A DNA stretch of 64,000 bases from Rhytidiadelphus loreus (Eukaryota > Streptophyta > Bryopsida > Hypnales > Hylocomiaceae), in assembly GCA_947034895.1 (NCBI GenBank), contig OX344762.1, positions 85,492,981-85,556,980 of the forward strand, in the 5' to 3' direction. A program made the translations under genes and the position numbers. Positions 10,302-19,432 of the stretch are shown here, piece by piece. The first letter of the stretch is position 1. Each line of letters begins with the position of its first letter. The notes beneath the pieces are model-generated. The model was not told the origin of the DNA, searched no databases, and saw only the letters and a list, made by a program, of their open reading frames with translations.

Positions 10302-10654
10302 AATAATTTTAAAAAATTTTAATTTTTAATTTTTTTTTAAATGAAATTAAAATTAATTTTTTTTAATAATCATAAATAAATACTTGGTGAGATTTTGTTT
10401 CCATTGTATGGAAAAAATTAATGTCAGGAGTACCTTCTCAGCTTCTCCATCTAAACTTAAAAAAGAATTATAAAAACTTGCTAGAGATAAACGTGCTAAA
10501 GATTTGGATCGTAAAAGGAAACTATCGTCTTGTGATAAATCACACTCACATTCATATTGTGAAGGGGGACATTGAACGTCACCTTCAGTTTCTCCTTCTT
10601 TTTCTTCATTAAAAAATAATTCTATTCAAAATGAGGGAAATGAAATGAAAATAA
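10302..10654 (+). pseudogene. Decayed 5' part of gag
   Basis: After an AT-rich spacer, a frame starting near 10421 reads as lysine- and serine-rich sequence (KLARDKRAKDLDRKRKLSS) and is interrupted by TAA near 10467 and TGA near 10573 before a TAG at 10668-10670. It runs into the gag frame by a frame change near 10655. The composition fits the basic N-terminal region of a Gag protein. Confidence 0.4.
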
Positions 10655-11626
10655 AAAAACCCAAGAGATAGACTAGAGAGTGAAAATGAAAATAAGAAAA
10701 TTGTCCAAGAAATAGAACGTCTTCTTAGTACTCCTACTTATACTTCTGGATCAAGTGATTATGATTTAAATACCACATTTCTTCTAGACAAAGTATTTAA
10801 TCAATCGGAATCCAATACACATATTGTTAGGGAGGGAGTCCAAGTTATTAAACAAAACTTTTTGCCTGCAAATTCACAAAAGGATAAATTTGTTGATTTG
10901 GACTCTTTAGGGGATTTAGAAGATTTTGATCCTTTAAATTTTCCTCGAGGAAATCAAGAGTCTGATAGCTCCAGGGAGTCTTCTACTTCCTCGACAAACT
11001 CTAATGATTCACCTTCTACTCCTTCTTTACCTTCATCTAGTAAAAATCAAAATAATTCAATGGCAAATCAAAGACCTTTGAATCTTACTCCTATGCCTAT
11101 TTATTATGGCCAAATAAGAACTGACCTTGATTTCCATTTGTCTAAAGTTATAGCATGTTGCTTAGCAAATAGAATCCCGGAAGCTGATTATTTGATCACA
11201 TTTCCCGCAACCTTACAAGAAAATGTTTTTGCTTGGTATCAAAAACAAAATCAAGCTACCTTTGTAAATTGGGATGCTCTGAAAAATGCCTTTCTTGTAC
11301 AATTTCAGCCAGTAGGATTTAGTGAAAGTTTGCGAGAAAGATTAAGACATATAAAAATGGGAGTAGGTGAGAGTGTAGATTCTTATTATGGGAGAATGAA
11401 AGATTTATTAAATAGATGGACTAATCATAACATGCCTGAAGATTTTTTAATAAGTTTATTTGTGGGGGGTTTGTACCCCTATGAATTAAAACTTTATACT
11501 AAAGAAAAACGCCCTAACACTTTATTAGAAGGTTTGCGTCATGCAAAAATATGGGAGGAGTCTAGGATTGACGAAGACTATATGCCTTATGCAGACCAAA
11601 CAATTTATCCAGCTTTAGAACCTTAA
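10655..11626 (+). pseudogene. gag (capsid region) of the 20-kb retrotransposon
   Basis: An open frame runs from 10655 to the TAA at 11624-11626 without an ATG near its start, so the original start lies in the decayed DNA upstream. The first half is acidic and Ser/Pro-rich. The second half carries the retrotransposon gag capsid domain: residues around FAWYQKQNQATFVNWDALKN, then LRERLRHIKMGVGESVDSYY, then LLNRWTNHNMPEDFLISLFV. Gag forms the virus-like particle that packages element RNA in the cytoplasm. The stop at 11624 separates it from the zinc knuckles downstream, which continue in other frames. Confidence 0.85.
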
Positions 11627-11798
11627 CCAAGAGTGACACCAAATCAATTACAAGGGCGAATTTGTCCAATTGTAGATCAAAATATACTCTTGTATCCACA
11701 ACCTTATTTAATGCCACAACCTCAACCTATGGTTATTACCCCCATCGAAAACTGTTGTAGAAAAGTCACCTAATGAAAAGCCTATTATTGATCCTAAT

Positions 11799-12017
11799 TT
11801 GGATAGAATAGAAAAAATTACTCAACAATTACAAAACATGGAGGTAAAATTGGTGGGAGGTAGACCTAAACGTTTCAAACCTAATAATAGACGCTCTAAT
11901 GTATGGTGTTCGACTTGTAAGGGTCAAGGACATATGACTAATGAATGTCCATCTCCTCCACACCAAACACTTAAGTATTCGTATTGTGGTGGAAATCATG
12001 ACATTACTAAATGTTAG
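11799..12017 (+). pseudogene. gag nucleocapsid fragment with zinc knuckle
   Basis: The frame contains CSTCKGQGHMTNEC, a CX2CX4HX4C zinc knuckle, and then YSYCGGNHDITKC, in which the first cysteine is replaced by tyrosine. It ends in TAG at 12015-12017, and coding character (Asn/Arg/Pro-rich) continues after it. It is the first part of the nucleocapsid region of Gag. Confidence 0.75.
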
Positions 12018-12256
12018 AATTTACAAAGTGTTCAACAAGTGGATAGTTCTCCTAATAATAGACCTTGGGTTAATAAAAGAGGGAATCAAGCTAATTTGAA
12101 CAAAAGACCATTCACAAGACCTAGAGCTAATCCCCTTATAAACCAAATGATGATCGTCCCAAATGGAATGATGAATATAATGCACCACCCGTTTGGAACG
12201 GACCACCTTATAACCTGAATACACACCAATATAACACACCACAAAAAGGAAAACAT

Positions 12257-13033
12257 GTGGTATGTTATAGATGTGGTGAATTATGCCATTATGCCAATGA
12301 TTGTCCAAACCCTAGAAAACAAGAAGGATATGTCCCTTTATGTAGACGATGTAGAAAGCCAGGACATACGGCTAATGATTGTCAGGAAGACTTTCCTAAA
12401 TCTCCACCTTCTGAGAGGGATTGGAATCAAGGGAAGCAAGTGACATTCAAAGATGAATCTAAAGAAAAAGAAGTCTATAAAATATCTAAGGCCTTACAAA
12501 CCCAAACAACGGAACTTCAACTAAAACAACCTACTTTTGCAGTTAATACCCGTAGTGCAACCTTAAAAAATAAATTAAATTCAAAAGGGGACTTCCAAAT
12601 TAATTCAGAGGACAATAGGAGTGAACATGAATCTTTAGATGGCGATTCATTTTCACCAACTTCACCTTTAAAAAACCAACCTTTTATATCACATATACCT
12701 TCTCTACAACCCACAAAAAGTTTAGAGAATGATGTATCATTGCCAAAAATCCCCATTGCACCTTTAATTCCATCTACAACTAAAATACCTATGAGGAGAC
12801 TTCCAATTTCATTACCTAGTAAAATTGGGCCTAAATCTAAAAGAATTAATAAACGTTTGATGAGACTAGCAGTTGGAATGAACTCTTATAATATTTTAGA
12901 GAATTTGGACTCTATACAACCTCAAATATACCTAAAGCAACTTTTAGCTATTTCACCTAATTGTAGGAGTGAACTTAGCCATGCTTTAGTAAAAAAAAGG
13001 TTAAGGAAAATGAAATTCATGATGTTTCCTTAG
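12257..13033 (+). pseudogene. gag nucleocapsid and linker with two zinc knuckles
   Basis: Two complete CCHC knuckles open the frame: CYRCGELCHYANDC and CRRCRKPGHTANDC, followed by a long Ser/Pro/Lys-rich linker. At 12991-12998 there is a run of eight A (GTA AAA AAA AGG in this frame). From this point the protease continues in the -1 frame, while this frame ends at 13031-13033 (TAG). The break is therefore either a one-base indel in the homopolymer or a -1 ribosomal frameshift site. Confidence 0.8.
12991..12998 (+). other. A8 run at the gag/protease frame change (possible -1 frameshift site)
   Basis: The gag frame reads GTA AAA AAA AGG, which contains the slippery heptamer A AAA AAA. A one-base backward slip enters the protease frame (AAA AAA AAG GTT). 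A polymerase slip in the homopolymer would look identical, so function is uncertain. Confidence 0.4.
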
Positions 13034-13908
13034 ATCCGGGTGCCCCAACTATTGAATTAAGAATTGATGGCACCCTAATCTCAGGAGCTCAAATAGATGG
13101 AGGATCTAGTGTTAACCTTATGAGTAAGGAAACTATGGATGAAATAGGATTAACAACAATGATTCCCACATTCATAATTTTACGTATGGCGGATCAAAGT
13201 AGAGTCAAACCTTTGGGTATGTTATCCTAGAGTTCTACTTTTATTGGTAATTTAGAATATAAAGTGGATTACATTATATTCAAAGTTCCCAATGTCATTT
13301 CTTCCTATCCTATTTTACTTGGCCGACCTTGGTTACATATGGCCAATGTAAAAGATGATTGGGGAAAAGGCCTAATAACTATTAGGAACGGAAAACAAAA
13401 ACTAACATTACTTATGTTTTCAATTATTTATCATGGGGAAACCCAAGAGAATGAATCAAATATTACATCAACAAATTCTTCTGATAATGGTTATAATACC
13501 TCGTTTGAAGAATCTACTAAAAACATATCTAAAAGTCCCTTCCCTTATCAGTGTGTTAGACCTGGAGAATATTTTACTCCATTAACAACCTATGATGATT
13601 TAGATGATGCAATTCTACCTTGGCAGACTTCTAAGGTAGGGATGGTTGAGACCGCGGAAGAATCTAGGCTAGAACTGCATTTTGATTCGGATATAAATGA
13701 CCTAGAAAAAATGTTTTTTGATAATGACAAAACTCATATTAATTTAGGAACTTTAAAAGATATATGTAAAGATATGAATTTAGGAACGGAAGAGGATCCA
13801 AAGAATATAAGGGTCTATTCTAAAATGACTAAAGTTGAATGGAATTACTGGAGAAATTTCTTTAAAAGAAATAAGAGTGCTTTTGCTTGGACTTATAAAG
13901 ACCTTTGA
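12997..13908 (+). pseudogene. Retroviral-type aspartic protease and linker to RT
   Basis: The frame runs from the A8 site and is broken by a TAG at 13228-13230. The active-site motif is IDGGSSVNLMS, the DGG variant common in plant gypsy proteases in place of DTG/DSG. The second half has the family motif YPILLGRPWLH. Downstream residues form an acidic linker to reverse transcriptase, ending AFAWTYKDL at 13908 (TGA). The protease would cut the Gag-Pol polyprotein. Confidence 0.85.
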
Positions 13909-14412
13909 GGAGTCCCTCTATAAATTTGTGAGCATAAAATTATTCTAGAAAAAGATGCTAAACCTGTACGTCAAAGACAATACAAAATGAACCCTAAGTA
14001 TTCTTTGATGGTAAAAGAGGTAATCGATAAATTATTAGAATGTGGATTTATCTATCCAATACCTTACAGTGAGTGGGTGTCTTCAATTGTCATTGTTTCC
14101 AAGAAAAATGGCAAATTGCGTATTTGTCAAGACTATAGGAAATTGAATAGTGTCACTCGTAAAGACTATTTTCCCTTACCCTTTATAGACACCATGTTAG
14201 ATACAGTGTCAGGATATGAGTGTTATTCAATGGTGGATGGATTTTCAGGTTATAAACAGGTTCAAATTGCTTTAATGTATCAATTGCTGACCACCTTTAC
14301 TACGGATTGGGGAACTTTTGCATGTAGAGTAATGCCTTTTGGTCTCTGTAATGTGCCTGCTATGTTTTAAAGACTAATGATTATAGCTTTTCAAGAATAT
14401 TTATAAAAATTT
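13909..14412 (+). pseudogene. Reverse transcriptase, N-terminal part
   Basis: Just before the longest frame, DAKPVRQRQY can be read in frame with stops at 13906 and 13921. From 13987 to 14370 the fingers and palm are intact: ECGFIYPIPYSEWVSSIVIV, KKNGKLRICQDYRKLN, FPLPFIDTMLD and MPFGLCNVPAMF. Two TAA codons (14368 and 14404) then interrupt the segment leading to the catalytic loop. Several stops sit where CAA, CGA or GAA codons would be expected from the family pattern. Confidence 0.9.
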
Positions 14413-15755
14413 ATGGAAATTTTCTTAGATGATTTTTGTGTCTTTAGTAGTAAGTCTAATCATGCTACTTGTTTAGCCAAATGTTTTGAACAATGTGAGA
14501 AATTTGGAATCTCCATTAATTCAGCTAAATCTCAGTTCGTAGTACCTTTTGGAAAATTATTGGGACACATAGTATCCAAAGAAGGTATTGCCATTGATCT
14601 AGATAAAGTTGCAATTATTGCAAATTTACCGATCCCAAATATTGTTACTAGAATTAAAGGATTTTTAGGCCATGTTGGCTATTATAGAAGATTTATTCAC
14701 AAATATGCCACTATTGCTCTACCCCTCACATACTTGTTAAGAAAGAGTGAACAACCTCCATTTTGGATTGAGCAATGCACTAAAGCGTTCCAGACCTTAA
14801 AACTAAAGCTAATAAATAGTCCAATTTTAGTTAGTCCTAATTGGGATAAAGATTTTGAGGTTTACATTGATGCTTCCAATTTTGCAATTGGTGCAATTTT
14901 TAGTAAAAAAGATAATAAAAAACATGATCACCCTATCTACTATGCGAGTAGGCAACTTACTTCTGCTGAGAGGAATTATTCTGTTACAGAGCATGAGTCC
15001 TTGGGAATGATTTTTTCCATTCAAAAATTCCGCCATTATTTGTTGGGTTATAAGTTTATTTTTCATGTAGATCATGATGTCTTAAAATACATGATAAATA
15101 AACCCCAATTAAGTGGCCAAATTGCCAGATGGGTACTTTTATTACAAGAGTTTAATTTTTCAATCAATGTTAGACCTGGAAAAGCCCATGTTAATGTAGA
15201 TCACCTTTCTAGACTTAATGAACAAGTTGGCACCAAACTTGTTGATGATAATTATCCGGATGCTCAACTTTTTCAAGTAGATGTCATTCCTTTAGACTAT
15301 GTAGAAATTATGAACTATTTGTCCACAAGAAATTTTCCTTCTGATTTCACTACTAAACAAAAGGCAAGATTAATACAAAAATCTAAACCTTATACCTTAT
15401 TAGATGGAATACTATTTAAATTGAGACATGACGGTATATTATGTAGATGTATAAATCCAAGTGAAATAGAAGATGTTTTAAAAGGGTGCCACGAATCTAG
15501 TTGTGGAGGACATTTTACGGAGTTTGTTACCGCTAAAAAGGCCCTTCATTCTGGATATTGGTGGTCATCTTTGTTTAAAGATGCTGCTAAATTTGTTAAA
15601 AAGTGTGATCCGTGTCAAAGAATTGGAAAGCCTACTGCCACTTCGGCAATGCCCCTAATCCCTATTTTGGCTCAAATGCCATTCAAAAAATGGAAGATTG
15701 ACTTTGTAAGACCCATAAAAAACCCTAGTAGAAATGGTAGAAAATGATATATCCT
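14413..15755 (+). pseudogene. RT catalytic loop, RNase H and integrase N-terminus
   Basis: The frame opens with MEIFLDDF, the xxDD catalytic motif of reverse transcriptase, followed by the gypsy thumb (GHVGYYRRFI). RNase H begins near FEVYIDASNFAIGAI and contains SAERNYSVTEHESLGMIFSI and FHVDHDVLKYM. After an acidic linker comes the H2C2 zinc-binding region of integrase (HESSCGGHF ... KKCDPCQRIG) and the first catalytic aspartate region (KWKIDFVRPI). A TGA at 15745 ends the frame, and 8 bases later the 2.9-kb insertion splits the integrase gene. Confidence 0.92.
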
Positions 15756-15779
15756 TGTAGACCAACTCAATTTTTGTTT

Positions 15780-17780
15780 TTTAGTCAATTTGCCTTGTAT
15801 AGTGTAAAAGGAGATGAGTTGTGAGGTTAGTTTCACATTGAACAAAGAAGACAGGCAAGTTGACACTATAAAGAGATTTTGAAGGTTTTAATAGGCAGGA
15901 TACGAAGTGAGGCAAATTGACCAGTTGAGATTCGGAAGTAGTCTGTCACTTGTTCGTGGCAGTATAGTATCGGACAATTTGACTTTCTTTCCCCCCACTC
16001 TCTCGGTTTTCAGAAGCACCTTGTTTTTGTCAAATTGTCTGTATGCACAGTGCACTTTCTTTTAATACAGTTTGTCTTGAAGCATATTAATTGCTTGTAT
16101 ATTTTTGTACTGCCAGTGATTGGAGTACTGTTGTTGTTGTGAATTGGAGTTTGGGCAAATTGTTGGTTGTTTGTAAATCCAGTGATTGGATATTTATTTT
16201 GTGAGCAATTTGTATGTTTGCATGGTATAATCGTAAATTATTTTATCAATCCAGTGATTGGATTTTTAGTGGGAGCTTGACCGAATTGATAAAGGCAAAT
16301 TGTCTTAAGCATATCCAGTGATTGGATTGCTAATTCAGACATTGTCAATTTACTAAATTAATTGTATTCCAGTGATTGGAAAATTATTGTTGAGGTCAAA
16401 TTGCCTTTGTATTGTTGTGTGTTTGTGTATTATTTTCTTAATCCAGTGAGTGGATTTTTGGTGTGTAATTTGACAAGTGAGATTAAGCAAATTGACTTTG
16501 AATTATCCAGTGATTGGATTTGGGTATAAATTCCATGTTTTAGAGTCTGTTTGTAAAGCAAATTGTCTAAGTGATTCGAGGAACATATACCGAGGAAGGG
16601 ACATCAAAACACATCGGCCATTGACGGAATCAACAAGGCAAATTGCTGAGGAGCTGTGCTGATTGAGAGACAACTGGACGATCAAGTGAAAGCTGCCGGA
16701 CAATTTGCCTTACCTGTTTAAAAATCGGTGTAGTATCAATTGACATTTATTATTTCTGTGTGTATTGCTGTGAATAAATTTATTTGAAATTCTAAGCTTT
16801 AGTAATAATCAGAAAATTGCAATTGTGTATCATACATAGACAAATTGCCGTGATAAATATATTTCATAGAATTAGGAAGTCTCTACAATGCAAGAGTTAT
16901 TTTTCAATCAAACATTAATTAATTCTTGAAAGGGCAAATTGACGGTTTGCCAAAGTATGAATAGTTTATTAATTATATATTTCTATACTGGATAGAAGTT
17001 GTAAAAGGATAGGGCAAATTATCGGGAATAAATTCTTGAATGGTAGGAAAGGATTGATGGAAATTATAGAAATATGTAGTTTAGGCTAATTGACTGTAGT
17101 CTCGATTCTCTTCATTTACACTTATAGACAAATTGCCCTGACATAGATTTAGCAATAGTTGCTACATATAGTCCTTAGGTCATCCTGAGTTCTGTGTGCA
17201 TTATCTCAAGAGATGATAGAAGTATGGAAACTGGACAATTTGCCTAATTCTGAATTTAATTAAAAATATTAATTAAATAAAAACTTTATTTATTCCTTTA
17301 TATCTGTATTGATGAAGTAAGGATTTAGTAATGATGTGATGAACAAATTGTCTTATGATTAGATAATAAATTAGAAGTGATAGACAGTATGTCTACAATT
17401 CTATTGGCATGGTCAATTTGACTTTAATTATGAAAATATATAAATGGAATCTAAATATGTTTGTGAATTAATTGGATTCTTGTCCTTGGGTTTTTGACAT
17501 ATTGTTGATAATGTGCAGTGAAGTTTGGAGATCTCAAATTGCATAACACACTCATTCCCATTGCATTAGATAGAGAAAAATTGCCCTAGGACTGGGACCG
17601 ATTTGATACTCATGATAATTTAGTCATTAGGCTATTTAAATAGTGACTGGACAAATTGCCCGTGTAATCAAAATCATGGTAATTAATGAATCTATATTAC
17701 TATTATTATAAATGTGAATGTTGCATTTAAAAGTCTAGATTATGCATGCCAAATTGCTCAAAATCCTGACAAATTGCCGG
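15780..17780. repeat. Dense cluster of CAAATTG/CAATTTG motifs
   Basis: About 25 copies of GRCAAATTGYC-like words, in both orientations (the core is palindromic), occur in 2 kb, roughly one every 80 bases. Further copies lie in the adjacent family A LTR. No reading frame explains them. They could be protein-binding sites of the element. Confidence 0.7.
16105..16520. repeat. Array of seven ccagtgattgga units, spacing about 65 bp
   Basis: Copies of (at)CCAGTGATTGGA(t) start near 16112, 16179, 16251, 16314, 16369, 16443 and 16507. Each is a TCCANNNNTGGA-type palindrome containing ATTGG, the reverse of CCAAT. The intervening DNA includes a CAAATTG word in most units, so the array looks like a diverged tandem repeat of about 65 bases. 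Confidence 0.8.
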
Positions 17781-17982
17781 AATATACCCCTAGAATACTA
17801 GGCAGGACTGGGACAGCAATCATGCGTCCAATAGCATTTGATTCAAGTGCAATATGTAAATTATTCTTATTTTGTTGAAGACACTTAATACTATACACAA
17901 GGTGTTCAATTTTGTTTCCACATTCAAGGTTTGAACACAAAAAATTTGTTTGGCCATTCCAACTACCTTGATAATAATCCAT
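17758..17982 (-). pseudogene. gag-like N-terminal fragment of the inserted element
   Basis: The ATG lies 52 bases after the primer-binding site on the minus strand, the usual position of gag. The 74-codon frame starts MDYYQGSWNGQTNF and contains two cysteines and a hydrophobic tail, then ends in TGA. It is too short to classify. The position, not the sequence, suggests the start of Gag. Confidence 0.35.
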
Positions 17983-18034
17983 TTTAGATGTTTTAATGAA
18001 ATATTACTTTCATCAATCCCTTATCATACAAAAT

Positions 18035-18052
18035 TCCCCAGCAGCGGTGCCA
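18035..18052 (-). other. Primer-binding site of the inserted LTR element
   Basis: On the minus strand TGGCACCGCTGCTGGGGA follows the LTR end after two bases (tt). It resembles the tRNA-Asp-type PBS of plant gypsy elements, and proves that 18055-18649 is a 5' LTR read on the minus strand. Confidence 0.85.
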
Positions 18053-18054
18053 AA

Positions 18055-18649
18055 TGTCGAAGCAAAAATTAACAACCCCAATAGGATTGTCAATTTTATT
18101 GTAGTATAGTAGCAAAGGTTCGTTCACAGGGAATTTTGCCATAGATTGGAAAAGATTATGAATAAAATACAAATTATATAAACCAATCACACAATAAGTC
18201 AAGATAGCCAATAAACACCAAATCCAATCACTGGATTTAACAAAACAACCAAAAATCACACCCAGTATCACACACACACAGAGCAACAAAGACAATTAGT
18301 CATCAAAACTAGATTGATATTATTTGAAGGAATTCATAATATAGTAATAGACACAAAATCTACACACCAAAAGAAAAAAAACTAAGTACATGGGGTCTGG
18401 TGAAAAAAATGACAAATTGTCCAAATATATGAAGAAGAAGATCAACCGCTTGAATTGATCCTAAGACAAATTGCCACCCTTCTAATCTTGTCAAATTGAC
18501 CTTGTTCGAATCTAATTTGTAAGCCCTTTTCATATTAGTGTGAACTATTTGACAACTTGTCTCTTCACAACTAAATGAAAATGATTTGACCCTTACAAAA
18601 AACATTAAAAGGACAAAATGACAAATTATGTAAAATTGTTTTGACTACA
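18055..18649 (-). mobile_element. Family A LTR, reverse orientation
   Basis: This 595-bp LTR starts TGTAGTCAAAAC and ends GCTTCGACA on the minus strand. It closely matches the solo LTR at 3184-3758. It contains gacaatttgtc-type palindromes, an (ac)n tract near 18270 and the phrase atccaatcactggattt, linking it to the motif array in the same insert. Confidence 0.93.
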
Positions 18650-19432
18650 ATCCTTGTAGCAACCGAATATATGACTAAATGGGCGGAAGCTCAAGCTACA
18701 AGAACATGTGATGTACAAACGGTTGCAAAGTTTTTATATGAAAATATAATTACTAGGTTTGGATGTCCAAGAGAATTGATAAGTGACCGAGGGACCCATT
18801 TTATAAATTCTACCATTGAAAATTTAACCAATAAGTATTTAATCAAACATAGAAAGTCTACACCCTATCATCCTAGAGCTAATGGACAAACAAAAAAACG
18901 AATGGGATTTTATGCAAAATTATTACTAAAATTGTACAAGGGTCAAATACGGATTGGGATGAAAGACTTTTTGACACTTTATGGGCCTATAGAACTGCCT
19001 ATAAATTAACAACAAAACACCCCCCTTTTCAATTGGTCTATGGCCAAGAGGCTATTTTGCCTATTGAATTAGAACTGCAATCCTTAAGGATAGCCCTTGA
19101 TCATAAACTTAGTGACAAAGAATCTCTAGAAGAACGCTATGAAATGCTAGAAAATTAGATGAAACTCGTGCTCAAGCATATTTAAATATGGCTAGCATTC
19201 AAAATCGACGAAAAAGTTTTTATGATAGCAATCTAAAATCTAAATTACTAAAAACTAATGATTTGGTACTTTTGTTTGATAGTCATTTTCAAAAGTTCCC
19301 AGGCAAATTCCAAATGCGTTGGTTTGGTCCTTATAAAATTCTAAAAATGGTTCTTTTGAACTAGAAGATTTTGAAGGGAAAGTCCATCTTATCCGTTATA
19401 ATGGAAATCGACTCAAATTTTATTATCAATAA
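18650..19432 (+). pseudogene. Integrase core and C-terminal part
   Basis: The frame resumes with ATEYMTKWAEAQATR. The second catalytic aspartate is in ELISDRGTHFIN. The third catalytic position, in the YHPRANGQTKKRMGF segment, has lysine where the family has glutamate, so the DDE triad is incomplete. The C-terminal part runs through frame changes and stops (near 19007, 19156 and 19360) and ends GNRLKFYYQ followed by TAA at 19430-19432. It includes the GPY-type motif RWFGPYKI of gypsy integrases. Confidence 0.9.

Larger units (their letters stand above)
15756..18649 (-). mobile_element. 2.9-kb insertion splitting the integrase, with a reverse LTR
   Basis: Integrase coding resumes exactly after 18649. 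The target ATCCT occurs at 15751-15755 and 18650-18654; because the insert starts TGTAG and the target continues TTGTAG, the match extends to ATCCTTGTAG. The right end is a family A LTR (18055-18649) on the minus strand, with PBS and the start of a gag-like frame. The left end begins TGTAGACCAACTC and is not a copy of that LTR. The element is therefore rearranged, truncated or chimeric, or two elements are joined. The interior is full of CAAATTG/CAATTTG words. Confidence 0.8.

Noticed and set aside
14827..15075. Minus-strand frames within the RT/RNase H region and within the Helitron helicase
   Set aside because: They are shadows of the plus-strand coding frames, which carry the recognised motifs.
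15756..17757. Second LTR in plus orientation starting TGTAGACC
   Set aside because: No matching LTR end, PBS or second copy was found, so it is described only as the left part of the insertion.
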